From contig CAWKAP010000005.1 of NCBI GenBank assembly GCA_963847675.1, positions 124,001 through 188,000 on the forward strand: DNA of 64,000 bases. The letters are read 5' to 3'. Shown here piece after piece: positions 54,701 through 62,326 of this stretch. The DNA comes from JADJWR01 sp963847675 (lineage in GTDB: Bacteria; Pseudomonadota; Gammaproteobacteria; Burkholderiales; Burkholderiaceae_F). The notes beneath the pieces are model-generated. The model was not told where the DNA came from and did no database searches. It saw only the letters and a program-made list of their open reading frames with translations. Both the position numbers and the translations under genes were made by a program. Numbering within the stretch: the first letter of the stretch is position 1; each line of letters opens with the position of its first letter.

Positions 54701-54828
54701 TGCTGCTGGGCACCGTGCTGACGTTGTACGTGGTGCCGACCATGTACACGCTGATGCGGCAACTGGTCGAGCGCAAGGGGCGCGGCAGAGCGAAGGTGGC
54801 GCATCCCCACGCGGCAGCGGCGGAATAG
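51748..54828 (+). CDS. RND-type multidrug efflux permease (HAE1 family)
   Basis: A proton-driven inner-membrane pump of 1026 residues with 12 membrane helices and two large periplasmic loops. The start FEICIRRPVLASVLSLLVLVIGLISYTRLAVREYP is typical. The proton relay Asp-Asp lies in GLVVDDAIVVLENIFRN, and a lysine is present in TM10 (GLITKHGILIIEFTEQLR). It belongs with the adaptor 14 bases upstream. No outer-membrane channel gene follows, so it must borrow one. A TTG start at 51730 overlapping the adaptor stop is an alternative. Confidence 0.95.
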   Translation: MSLFEICIRRPVLASVLSLLVLVIGLISYTRLAVREYPKIDEPVVSVQTTYTGASAEVVESQITKVLEDSLAGIEGVELMTSFSRSERSNINVRFRITRDPDSAAADVRDKVARVRARLPDNVDEPVIAKVEADAFPIIWMAVTQGARSPIEVSDYLARYVKPRLSVLPGAADVWIFGERRVAMRINVDRDRLAGYSLTVQDVEEALRRQNVELPSGRIESAKREFTIVAATDLQTVRQFEDAIIANVGGYPVRLRDVAAVAIGAQDERVIARFNGEPSINMGVVKQATGNPLELSKAVRAEIARINETLPPGMRITVAYDASVFIDRSIDSVFTTVAEAVVLVVLVIFFFLRNLRATLIPLVTIPVSLVGAFALMYAFGFTINTLTLLAMVLAIGLVVDDAIVVLENIFRNIEAGVPREEAAIKGIKEIGFAVIAMTLTLVAVFAPLAFSTGRTGRLFIEFALALAGAVLVSGFVALTLSPMMCSKLLHHETKHGVVYRAIDRFLDGLTRGYARSLAWVLAHRWTALIGWILVVAAGGGLFTLLPSELAPLEDRGVIFGRLQGPPGATVDYTSEALRAVESYYDGIPDAAAYNAIAGFPTVEYGNAILRLKPWEQRTRKQQDIARELNQKFATLPGVIGFAVNPPSLGQSSRRLPIEYVIMSQVPYPELDRIVARFLAEMAKYPGVQNLQSDLRLNTPELRVAVNRDKLSDVGVSVQTVGLTLQTMLGGRQVTRFKRDGEQYDVIVQVAPRDRTRPNDISDIYVRARDGSMVQLANVVDVLEGVSPQSLNHFQRLRAVTISGQLAPGYALGDVLPVMDATAKRVLPSSAATDLDGISREFRDTRGSIYLTFVLALIFIYLVLSAQFESFADPFVIMLSVPLSMTGALLALWATGGTLNIYSQIGLITLVGLITKHGILIIEFTEQLRDRGEDMFAAVRHAAELRLRPILMTTGAMVLGAVPLAISVGAGAESRKQIGWVIVGGLLLGTVLTLYVVPTMYTLMRQLVERKGRGRAKVAHPHAAAAE

Positions 54829-54831
54829 GGC

Positions 54832-55536
54832 GTGCGCCAGATCTTCCTCGACACCGAGACCACGGGCCTGGCGGCGCGCGAAGGGCACCGCATCATCGAG
54901 GTCGGCGCGATCGAGATCGTCAGCCGGCGCATCACCGAGCGGCGGCTGCACCACTACGTGAACCCCGAGCGCGACAGCGACGAGGGTGCGCTCGCCGTTC
55001 ATGGTCTGACAAAGCATTTCCTCTCCGACAAGCCGAAGTTCGGCGAGATCGCCGACGAACTGCTCGCCTTCGTCCGCGACGCCGAGATCGTCATCCACAA
55101 CGCCACTTTCGACCTCGAGTTCCTCGACGAGGAACTGAAGAGGCTGGCACGGCCGCCGTTTGCCGAGCACTGCGCCAAGGTGACCGATTCGCTGACACTG
55201 GCGCGCGAGCTGCACCCCGGCAAGCGAAATTCGCTCGACGCGCTGTGCGAGCGTTACGGCGTGTCCAACCGCCACCGGACGCTGCATGGCGCGCTGCTCG
55301 ACGCCGGCCTGCTCGCCGAGGTCTACCTGGCGATGACGCGCGGCCAGGACAGCCTGGTCATCGATCTGGAGCAGGGCAGCGAGGCTGTCGACTCGGCACC
55401 GCTCGATCTGTCGCGTCTGCGCGTGCTCGCGGCCGGCGCAGACGAGGTTGCTGCGCACGAGGCGGTGCTCGACCGCCTCGATCAGCAGTGCAGGCCGGGC
55501 GCCGTGTGGCGCCGAGCACTCAGCGCGGCGGACTGA
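54832..55536 (+). CDS. dnaQ: DNA polymerase III epsilon subunit (proofreading exonuclease)
   Basis: The 3'-5' exonuclease of the replicase, 234 residues. The DEDDh motifs are IFLDTETTGL (Asp7, Glu9), VIHNATFDLEFLDEEL (Asp) and HRTLHGALLDAGLLAEVYL (His, Asp). The HGLTKHFL segment between them is also typical. It starts at a GTG only 3 bases after the RND permease stop. In related bacteria it directly follows or faces rnhA, so the pump genes interrupt the usual order. Its 3' end overlaps the convergent acyl-CoA ligase gene by 17 bases. Confidence 0.95.
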   Translation: MRQIFLDTETTGLAAREGHRIIEVGAIEIVSRRITERRLHHYVNPERDSDEGALAVHGLTKHFLSDKPKFGEIADELLAFVRDAEIVIHNATFDLEFLDEELKRLARPPFAEHCAKVTDSLTLARELHPGKRNSLDALCERYGVSNRHRTLHGALLDAGLLAEVYLAMTRGQDSLVIDLEQGSEAVDSAPLDLSRLRVLAAGADEVAAHEAVLDRLDQQCRPGAVWRRALSAAD

Positions 55537-57049
55537 GACGGGCGAGGCTCTCGCGCAACTCCCGCTTGAGCACCTTGCCGGTGGCGTTCTTCGGCAACTC
55601 GTCCATGAAGACGTAGCGTTTCGGCCGCTTGAAGCGGGCGATGTGCTCGAGGCAGAACGCGTCGAGCGCCGCCTCGTCGGGCGCGTTGCCGGGTTGCACC
55701 GTCACCGCCGCCACTGCGATCTCGCCCCAGTCGGCGTCGGGCAGGCCGATCACCGCCACCTCGCGTACCTGTGGATGGCGCAGCAGCACCTCCTCGACCT
55801 CGCGTGGGTAGATGTTCGAGCCACCGGAAATGATCAGGTCCTTGCTGCGGTCGACGAGGGTCAGGTAACCCTGCGCGTCGAGGTGGCCGAGGTCGCCGGT
55901 GTGCAGCCAGCCGCCGGCAAGCGTCCTGGCCGTCGCCTCCGCGTCGTTCAGGTAGCCGCGCATCACCATCTCGCCGCGCACCGCCACTTCGCCGATCTCG
56001 CCCTCGGCGATCGGCCGGTCCCGCCCGTCGAGCACCGCGAGTTCGACACCGGTCTGCGCGCGGCCGACCGACGCCAGTCGCTTCATTCGCCGACCATCGT
56101 GATCGTCGACGTGCTCGGCCGCCGGCAGCACGGTGATCGTCATCGGCGCCTCGCCCTGCCCGTAGATCTGCGTCAGCCGCGGCCCGAAGCGGTCGAGCGC
56201 GCGCAGGCAGTCCGCCACGTACATCGGTCCGCCGCCGTAGATGATCGATTTCAGCCCCTGCGCTTCGCCCTGCATGCCGTCGACCAGGCGCATCACCATC
56301 GTCGGCGCAGCGAAGAACTTCACCTTCGGAACGAGGGCCAGCACCTCGTCGATCTCGGCCACCTCGAAGCCGCGCGACGCCGGCACGAGTTGCGTGGCCG
56401 CCGCAGCGACGTTGGGCAGGATGTAGATGCCCGAGCCGTGCGACATCGGTGCCGCATGGAGCAGGTGGTCGCCGGCGGCCGCCGCATCGACGTCGGCCAG
56501 GTAGTTCAGCGTCATCGCCAGCAGGTTGCGGTGCGTGAGCATCACGCCCTTGGGCCGCCCGGTCGTGCCGCTGGTGTAGAAGAGCCAGGCGAGGTCGTCC
56601 GGGGCGACGTCGGCGACCGCTGCGGGCGCTTCATGCAGCAGGGACCGGTACTCGCGAGAGTCGACGTCGATGAAGGTGGTGGCGCCGGCCGTGCGCGCCG
56701 CATCGATCGCGCGGCCGTCGACGTCGTCGGTGACGAAGCACGCGCGCGCGCCGGCGTCGTCGAGGATGAAGGCGATCTCCTTCGCGTGCAGTTTCACGTT
56801 GATCGGGATCGCGGCCGCCCCGGCTGCCCAGCACGCATACAGGAGCTCCACATAGGCGGCGTTGTTGCGCATCAGCAGCGCCACCCGGTCACCCGGCGCG
56901 ATGCCGAGGCGCGTGTGCAGCGCGCCGGCCAGCGCAAGCGTGCGTCGCGCGAGCCTCGCGTAGGTGTGCTCGGCGCGGTCGCGCTCAATCACCGCCGGCT
57001 GCCCGGGAAGCCGCTGCGCGCTGCGGAAGAGGTGCAGGGCGAGGTTCAT
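55520..57049 (-). CDS. AMP-dependent acyl-CoA synthetase
   Basis: An adenylate-forming ligase of 509 residues activating a carboxylic acid to its CoA thioester. The P-loop-like motif is FYTSGTTGRPKGVMLTH. The core also has YGQGEAPMTITVLP, WLHTGDLGHLDAQGYL and the hinge LVDRSKDLIISGGSNIYPREVEE, with the catalytic lysine in NATGKVLKREL. The substrate class (medium/long-chain fatty acid or aromatic acid) is not clear. It is convergent with dnaQ and divergent from tRNA-Val. Confidence 0.9.
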   Translation of the reverse strand: MNLALHLFRSAQRLPGQPAVIERDRAEHTYARLARRTLALAGALHTRLGIAPGDRVALLMRNNAAYVELLYACWAAGAAAIPINVKLHAKEIAFILDDAGARACFVTDDVDGRAIDAARTAGATTFIDVDSREYRSLLHEAPAAVADVAPDDLAWLFYTSGTTGRPKGVMLTHRNLLAMTLNYLADVDAAAAGDHLLHAAPMSHGSGIYILPNVAAAATQLVPASRGFEVAEIDEVLALVPKVKFFAAPTMVMRLVDGMQGEAQGLKSIIYGGGPMYVADCLRALDRFGPRLTQIYGQGEAPMTITVLPAAEHVDDHDGRRMKRLASVGRAQTGVELAVLDGRDRPIAEGEIGEVAVRGEMVMRGYLNDAEATARTLAGGWLHTGDLGHLDAQGYLTLVDRSKDLIISGGSNIYPREVEEVLLRHPQVREVAVIGLPDADWGEIAVAAVTVQPGNAPDEAALDAFCLEHIARFKRPKRYVFMDELPKNATGKVLKRELRESLARLSPPR

Positions 57050-57107
57050 GGCGCTCTCGATTCTAGGCGCGCTGCCTCATGTAAACTCCGCGCCTGCCTG
57101 AACGGCC

Positions 57108-57182
57108 GGGTGGTTAGCTCAGCGGTAGAGCACTGCCTTCACACGGCAGGGGTCACAGGTTCAAACCCTGTACCACCCACCA
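57108..57182 (+). tRNA. tRNA-Val (CAC)
   Basis: A complete cloverleaf. Acceptor GGGTGGT pairs with ACCACCC and the CCA end is encoded. The D-arm has TAGCTCAGCGGTAGAGCA. The anticodon stem CTGCC/GGCAG surrounds loop TTCACAC (anticodon CAC, reading GTG). The T-arm contains GGTTCAAACC. Confidence 0.95.
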
Positions 57183-57337
57183 CTACTCGCACTGACCTGT
57201 CGCCGCGCCGCGGGATTGATAGCGGCGTATCGCGTGTCGCCCCGCCGATGTCCACCGCTCGATGTCGCCGTCCAGGCCGTAAGGCACAGGGTCGATATCA
57301 TGCGGGCCGCCGCCGGCCTCAACCAAGGAGTACTTCC

Positions 57338-58207
57338 GTGAAACGATTTTCCGCCGCGCTTGCTGCGCTCCTGGTCCTGCCCGTCATCGCGTTCGCGCAG
57401 GGCGCCTCGCCGCCGCTGGATGGCCGCCTGAAGAAGATCCGCGATTCGAAGTCGATCGGCATCGCCTACCGTGTCGATGCCATCCCGTTCTCCTTCGAGG
57501 ACGCCAGCAAGCAGCCTTCCGGATACACGATCGACCTGTGCCGCCGCGTCGTCGGGGCGCTGGAAAAGCAACTCGGCGTGACGGAATTGAAGGTCCGCTG
57601 GGTTCCGGTCACGGTGCAGAACCGGTTCGAGACGGTGGCCAAGGGACAGGCCGACATGGAGTGCGGTTCGAGCACCGTGACGCTCGGCCGCATGAAGGAA
57701 GTGGATTTCTCCAGCTTCACGTTCGTCGACGGCACCGGCCTGCTGGTCAAGGCGAGCCTCGCGGCGAAGGGGCTCGGCGATCTTGGCGGCAAGAAGATCG
57801 GCGTGATCGCCGGCACCAGCAACGAGAAGGCGCTGAGCGAAGCACTGACGAGCCGCGTGGTCAACGCGACCGTGGTGCCGGTGAAGAGCCGCGAAGAGGG
57901 CCTGGCACAGCTGGAAGGCGGCGCGATCGACGCGTTCGCGAGCGACCGGGTCCTGCTCATCGGGCTGGCGTCGAAGGCCAAGGACCCGAAGTCGCTCGCG
58001 CTGCTCGCCGATGCGCTGTCCTTCGAGCCCTATGCGATCGCGCTGCCGCGCGGCGACTGGCAGATGCGCCTGGCGGTCAATTCGGCGCTGGCGCAGATCT
58101 ACCGCAGCGGCGCGGTCGGCGAGATCTTCGGGCGCTGGTTCGCCGCCTTCGGACGGCCCGGCCCGGTGATCGAGATGGCATACCTGTTCGGCGCCCTGGC
58201 CGAGTGA
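57338..58207 (+). CDS. Amino-acid ABC transporter substrate-binding protein-like
   Basis: A periplasmic solute-binding protein of family 3, 289 residues. A GTG start at 57338 follows CAAGGAG. The signal peptide is FSAALAALLVLPVIAFAQG. The mature domain shows IGIAYRVDAIPFSFEDASKQPSGYTIDLCRRVV, DMECGSSTVTLGRMKEVDFSSF and IGVIAGTSNEKAL, typical of glutamate/aspartate-type receptors (GltI-like). It lies alone: no permease or ATPase gene is near. It may serve a transporter encoded elsewhere or sense amino acids. Confidence 0.88.
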   Translation: MKRFSAALAALLVLPVIAFAQGASPPLDGRLKKIRDSKSIGIAYRVDAIPFSFEDASKQPSGYTIDLCRRVVGALEKQLGVTELKVRWVPVTVQNRFETVAKGQADMECGSSTVTLGRMKEVDFSSFTFVDGTGLLVKASLAAKGLGDLGGKKIGVIAGTSNEKALSEALTSRVVNATVVPVKSREEGLAQLEGGAIDAFASDRVLLIGLASKAKDPKSLALLADALSFEPYAIALPRGDWQMRLAVNSALAQIYRSGAVGEIFGRWFAAFGRPGPVIEMAYLFGALAE

Positions 58208-58259
58208 CCGGACCGTCCGGCTGCCGAATCGCGGCCGACGCCATCGCCAGGAATGTCCG

Positions 58260-59681
58260 ATGAACGCAGCCACCGTCCGCACGCGCATCGCCCCGAGCCC
58301 GACCGGGATGCTGCACCTGGGCACCGCGCGCACGGCGCTGTTCTCGTGGGCTTTTGCGCGCCATCACGGCGGCCAGTTCATCCTGCGCATCGAGGACACC
58401 GATGTCGAACGATCGACCGAAGAAGCGGTGCGGGTGATCATCGACAGCATGGCGTGGCTCGGACTCGAGTACGACGAGGGGCCGGTGCGCCAGACCTCGC
58501 GGCTGCCGCGCTACCGCGAGGCGATCGAGCAGTTGCTGGCCGGTGGCCGGGCGTACCGCTGCTATGCCAGCCGCGAGGAAATCGACGCGCTGCGCGAGGC
58601 GCAGACGGCGCGCGGCGAGAAGCCGCGCTACGACGGCCGCTGGCGGCCGGAGAACGCGCACGGAAAGGTGCCGCCCGCGGGCGTCGCGCCGGTGATCCGC
58701 TTCCGCAATCCCGATGCCGGCGAGGTCGCGTGGAACGACCTCGTCAAGGGGCCGATCAGCATCGCCAACAGCGAGCTCGACGACCTGGTCATCGCGCGCG
58801 GCGCCGATCTCGTGCCGACGTACAACTTCGCGGTGGTCGTCGACGACATCGACATGAAGATCACCCACGTGCTGCGCGGCGACGATCACGTCAACAACAC
58901 GCCGCGGCAGATCAACATCTACCGCGCCCTCGGCGCGCCGCTGCCGGCCTTCGGCCACCTGCCGATGATCCTCGGCCCGGACGGGCAGAAGCTGTCCAAG
59001 CGGCACGGCGCGGTCAGCGTGCTGCAGTACGACGCCGACGGCATCCTGCCCGAGGCGCTGTTCAACTACCTGGCGCGGCTCGGCTGGAGCCACGGGGACG
59101 ACGAGAAGTTCACCCGCGCACAGCTCGTCGAGTGGTTCGACCTCGACCACGTGAACCGCGCGCCGGCGCAGTACAACCCGGACAAGCTGCTCTGGCTGAA
59201 TGGCGAGTACATCAAGGAGGCGGACGACGGCCGGCTGGCGGAACTGGTCGCGCCGCGCATCGAGGCGCGCGGCGGCGCGCTTGCAGGCGGCCCGCCGGTG
59301 GCGAGCGTGATCGCGCTGCTGAAAGACCGCGCGCGCACGCTCAATGAACTCGCCGATGCGGCGCTGCTGTTCTACGGCCCGTATGCACTCGACGAAGGGT
59401 TGCTTCGCCAGCACGTCTCCGGCTCGGGCGTCACCGCGCTGCAGGCCTTCGCCGCACGCGCGGCGTCGGTGGAGTGGAGCCGCGCGGCGCTTTCGGCGCT
59501 CATCAAGCAGATCATCGGCGAGCACGGCCTGAAGATGCCGCAGCTCGCCGTGCCATTGCGCGTCGCGGTCACCGGCCGCACGCAGACCCCGTCGATCGAC
59601 GCGGTTCTGGAACTGGTGGGGCGCGAAACCGTCCTGGAGCGGCTGGACGCTGCGCTGAAGCGTGTCGGCGTCGTCGCCTGA
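58260..59681 (+). CDS. gltX: Glutamyl-tRNA synthetase
   Basis: Class I synthetase charging tRNA-Glu; 473 residues. The HIGH-type motif is APSPTGMLHLGTARTALF, and LRIEDTDVERST follows. KLSKRHGAVSVLQY holds the KMSKS-type loop (about residue 244), and DDHVNNTPRQINIYRAL is conserved. The C-terminal anticodon-binding domain is complete. AGGAATG precedes the ATG. Its cognate tRNA-Glu(TTC) lies about 220 bases downstream. Confidence 0.97.
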   Translation: MNAATVRTRIAPSPTGMLHLGTARTALFSWAFARHHGGQFILRIEDTDVERSTEEAVRVIIDSMAWLGLEYDEGPVRQTSRLPRYREAIEQLLAGGRAYRCYASREEIDALREAQTARGEKPRYDGRWRPENAHGKVPPAGVAPVIRFRNPDAGEVAWNDLVKGPISIANSELDDLVIARGADLVPTYNFAVVVDDIDMKITHVLRGDDHVNNTPRQINIYRALGAPLPAFGHLPMILGPDGQKLSKRHGAVSVLQYDADGILPEALFNYLARLGWSHGDDEKFTRAQLVEWFDLDHVNRAPAQYNPDKLLWLNGEYIKEADDGRLAELVAPRIEARGGALAGGPPVASVIALLKDRARTLNELADAALLFYGPYALDEGLLRQHVSGSGVTALQAFAARAASVEWSRAALSALIKQIIGEHGLKMPQLAVPLRVAVTGRTQTPSIDAVLELVGRETVLERLDAALKRVGVVA

Positions 59682-59733
59682 TCCGGCGCCGGTACCGCAT
59701 TTCGCAAGGCGACCAACCTTCGCCGCGTCTGAT

Positions 59734-59761
59734 TTGCCTGCTGTGCCGCCGTCGCTATAAT
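59734..59761 (+). promoter_or_regulatory. Sigma-70-type promoter of the tRNA-Ala/tRNA-Glu unit
   Basis: A perfect -10 box TATAAT lies at 59756-59761, with TTGCCT at 59734-59739 as the -35 box, 16 bases apart. It is followed by a GC-rich discriminator (GCGCGG), typical of stringently controlled stable-RNA promoters, and by tRNA-Ala 16 bases downstream. Confidence 0.75.
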
Positions 59762-59777
59762 GCGCGGCTCTTGCGTT

Positions 59778-59853
<76 letters not shown>

Positions 59854-59902
59854 ACGAATAGGCTTGCACGAGAACCGGAAGCCGACCGCTTCCGGTTCTC
59901 AT

Positions 59903-59978
59903 GTCCCCATCGTCTAGAGGCCTAGGACACCGCCCTTTCACGGCGATAACCGGGGTTCGAATCCCCGTGGGGACGCCA
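59903..59978 (+). tRNA. tRNA-Glu (TTC)
   Basis: A complete cloverleaf. Acceptor GTCCCCA pairs with TGGGGAC. The loop CTTTCAC gives anticodon TTC. The T-arm has GGGTTCGAATCCC, and CCA is encoded. It is 49 bases after tRNA-Ala, probably on the same transcript, and near gltX, its cognate synthetase gene. Confidence 0.96.
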
Positions 59979-59992
59979 TCAAAACGAGGCAA

Positions 59993-60021
59993 AAAGAAGC
60001 CGGCCAGGTGCCGGCTTCTTT
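59993..60021 (+). terminator. Rho-independent terminator after tRNA-Glu
   Basis: Arms AAAGAAGCCGGC (59993-60004) and GCCGGCTTCTTT (60010-60021) pair perfectly over 12 bases around a 5-base loop, followed by TGTTG. The T-rich 3' arm serves as the U-tract. It is near-symmetric and could also stop minus-strand transcripts of the DUF4124 gene. Confidence 0.8.
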
Positions 60022-60128
60022 GTTGCATGTGGTCGATTGGAAGGCAACAAGCGCCCCCAATCGGCGCCTTCTCCACGCGTCGCCTTTCTCTGGGCGAAGT
60101 CGGCCACCTTCGCGGAACGCCTTTCCAA

Positions 60129-60626
60129 TCACCGCACCGCGTTAAGTTCCTCGCGCGCCTTGGCGAGCTTCTGTTCGGCGGCGACGACGGCCTGTTCGAG
60201 CTTGCTGATGCGCTCCTGGTAGGCAGGGCCGGGGCGCACGCCGCCGCGCGCGGTGCCGAGCATCTCACCCGGAAGCGGCGTGCGGCCTTTCTCGAGCTGC
60301 TGCTTCGCGGCTTCGAGTTCACGCTCGGCCGCTTGCACGTCGGCGAACGCCTTGTCGATCTGCGCGGACCGGTCGCGCAGCTGGGCGTCGCTGCGCGCGG
60401 CGCGCTCCTGAAGCGTTCCGGCCTGGCCATCCTTCCTGGCGGCGGGCGCGGGGGGTGCAGGTGACGGCGGAGGTGCTTCGGTTTCGGAAATGACCTGTGC
60501 GCCCGGCGGCGGCTGGTCGGTGAAGAGAATCCTGCCGTCGGGCAGGCGCACCTTGTAGATCTTGGTCTGTGCGACGACGCCGGCACAGAGCAGGCAAGTG
60601 AGGATCGCGACGACGAGAGAGCGCAT
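60129..60626 (-). CDS. DUF4124 domain-containing exported protein
   Basis: A 165-residue protein of unknown role. The ATG at 60626 gives a signal peptide (SLVVAILTCLLCAGVVAQ). The DUF4124 core is KIYKVRLPDGRILFTDQPPPG, a short beta domain common in beta- and gammaproteobacterial envelope proteins. A Pro/Ala-rich linker follows, then a coiled coil from about residue 85 to the end (VQAAERELEAAKQQLEKG; ISKLEQAVVAAEQKLAKAREEL). It is probably periplasmic. It lies downstream of malQ on the same strand, separated by 148 bases. Confidence 0.85.
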   Translation of the reverse strand: MRSLVVAILTCLLCAGVVAQTKIYKVRLPDGRILFTDQPPPGAQVISETEAPPPSPAPPAPAARKDGQAGTLQERAARSDAQLRDRSAQIDKAFADVQAAERELEAAKQQLEKGRTPLPGEMLGTARGGVRPGPAYQERISKLEQAVVAAEQKLAKAREELNAVR

Positions 60627-60721
60627 GGCCAGCACGGTAGCTCCGGGAAGGGACGTATGCAACGTGGTGGGGTGGCGGACCCTGTCGGCGGGCGGGTGAC
60701 GTTTCTACTGGAGCCCCCTCA

Positions 60722-60764
60722 CCCCTGGCCCCTCTCCCGCGAGGGGGGAGGGGAAGGAGAGGTT
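60722..60764. repeat. C/G-rich imperfect inverted repeat
   Basis: Between malQ and the DUF4124 gene. CCCCTCTCCC (60729-60738) pairs with GGGGGAGGGG (60744-60753) with one mismatch around GCGAG. The motif CCCCTC...GAGGGG resembles short palindromic units scattered between genes in GC-rich proteobacteria. It may end or stabilise malQ mRNA. Only one copy was noticed in this window. Confidence 0.45.
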
Positions 60765-60774
60765 GGGTGATGGC

Positions 60775-62313
60775 TCAGGCTGTCGGCGGCAGATCGAGCA
60801 GTTCCAGCGGCGCGCGGCCGCTGGCGGCGCTGATGCGGGCGAGGCCGCGCGCGGCGTCCGCGCCGACCATCTCCCACGTGAAGCGCCAGGTCCAGCACGT
60901 CGCCGTGCCCGGGGTGTTCATGCGGTGCTCGCTGCCGAGGCCGAGTGCGTCCTGCAGCGGGAACACGACCAGCCGTGCCACCGACTGGCTGACGGCGCGG
61001 ATCGCGGCCCAGTGCGCATCGCCGGCGCCCGCATCCAGGTAGGCGGCGGCGAACTCGCGCTCGCGGGCCGGTGCGGCGCGCCACCAGCCCGCGAAGGTGT
61101 CGTTGTCGTGGGTCCCGGTGTAGGCGCAGGCGTTGGCGATGTAGTTGTGCGGCAGGTAGATGTGATCCGCGTCTTCGCCGAACGCAAACTGGAGGATGCG
61201 CATGCCGGGCAGGCCGAACTGGTCGCGCAGCGCCTCGACGTCCGGCGTGATCACGCCGAGGTCCTCGGCAATCAGCGGCAGGCGGCCGAGCGCGCGGTCC
61301 ATCGCGATGAAGAGATCCGCGCCCGGTCCCGGCACCCAGCGGCCGTCGACGGCCGTCTCGCTGGCGGCCGGGATCTCCCAGCAGCCCGCAAAGCCGCGGA
61401 AGTGGTCGACGCGCAGCCAGTCGGCGAGTTCGAGTTGCCGGCGCACGCGGGCGATCCACCACGCGTGACCGTCGCGCTTCATCGCTTCCCAGTCGTACAG
61501 CGGATTGCCCCAGCGTTGCCCGGTGGCACTGAAATAGTCCGGCGGCACGCCGGCGACGACGGCCGGCTCGAGCTGCTCGTCGAGCAGGTACAGGTCCGGA
61601 CGCGTCCAGCAGTCGGCGGAGTGGTGCGCGACGAAGATCGGCAGGTCGCCGACCAGCAGGATGCCGCGCTCGTTCGCGTAGCGGCGGATCGCCTGCCACT
61701 GCGAATCGAAGCACCACTGCGCAAAGCGCCAGAAGTCCACGGCCTTCGCGTGCCGGCGGTGCGCCTCGGCCAGCGCGCGCGGATTGCGGCGTGCGAGCGG
61801 CGCATCCCACTGCGACCACGGCGCGAAGCCGCGCGCGGCGCGCGTGCTCTCGTCGATCGCCATGAACAGCGCGTAGTCGTCGAGCCAGTGCGCCTGCGCA
61901 TTGCAGTAGGTGGCGAACGCGCCGCGGTCGGCGGCGTCGGCACAGGCAAAGAAACCCTCCGCCGCGTCGCGCAGCCTGGCCATGCGCCAGTCGGGCACAC
62001 GACCAAAATCGACACGCTCGTTGCCGAACGGCGCAAGTTCGCCGGTTTCAATGGGCGCCAGCCAGCCCTTTTCAACCAGCGGTTCCAGCGCGACCAGCAG
62101 CGGCGAACCGGCGAAGGCCGAGACGCTCGCGTACGGCGAATTGCCGGGGCCGATGGGATTGAGCGGCAGCATCTGCCACACGCTTTGCCCGGCCGCCTGC
62201 AGCCAGTCGATGAAGTGATACGCACCGGGCCCGAAGTCGCCGCTGCCGTGAGGCCCGGGCAGCGAGGTCGGGTGCAGCAGGATGCCGGAGCGGCGGCGGT
62301 CGAGGGCGGTCAT
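60775..62313 (-). CDS. malQ: 4-alpha-glucanotransferase (amylomaltase)
   Basis: A GH77 enzyme of 512 residues moving glucan chains between alpha-1,4-glucans. RRSGILLHPTSLPGPHGSGDFGPGAYHFIDWL is the family N-terminus, with WQMLPLNPIGPGNSPYAS. The catalytic residues are in LRVDHFRGFAG (nucleophile Asp), LIAEDLGVITPDVEALRD (Glu) and YTGTHDNDTFAGW (Asp). It is 13 bases downstream of glgX, so the two glycogen-processing enzymes are probably co-transcribed. Confidence 0.96.
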   Translation of the reverse strand: MTALDRRRSGILLHPTSLPGPHGSGDFGPGAYHFIDWLQAAGQSVWQMLPLNPIGPGNSPYASVSAFAGSPLLVALEPLVEKGWLAPIETGELAPFGNERVDFGRVPDWRMARLRDAAEGFFACADAADRGAFATYCNAQAHWLDDYALFMAIDESTRAARGFAPWSQWDAPLARRNPRALAEAHRRHAKAVDFWRFAQWCFDSQWQAIRRYANERGILLVGDLPIFVAHHSADCWTRPDLYLLDEQLEPAVVAGVPPDYFSATGQRWGNPLYDWEAMKRDGHAWWIARVRRQLELADWLRVDHFRGFAGCWEIPAASETAVDGRWVPGPGADLFIAMDRALGRLPLIAEDLGVITPDVEALRDQFGLPGMRILQFAFGEDADHIYLPHNYIANACAYTGTHDNDTFAGWWRAAPAREREFAAAYLDAGAGDAHWAAIRAVSQSVARLVVFPLQDALGLGSEHRMNTPGTATCWTWRFTWEMVGADAARGLARISAASGRAPLELLDLPPTA

Positions 62314-62326
62314 CGAGTCGAGTGAG

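Noticed and set aside
52849..55458. Very long minus-strand ORF (869 codons) opposite the RND permease and dnaQ
   Set aside because: It is antisense to two well-recognised genes, is rich in Arg/His/Gln as expected for a shadow frame in GC-rich DNA, and matches no family.
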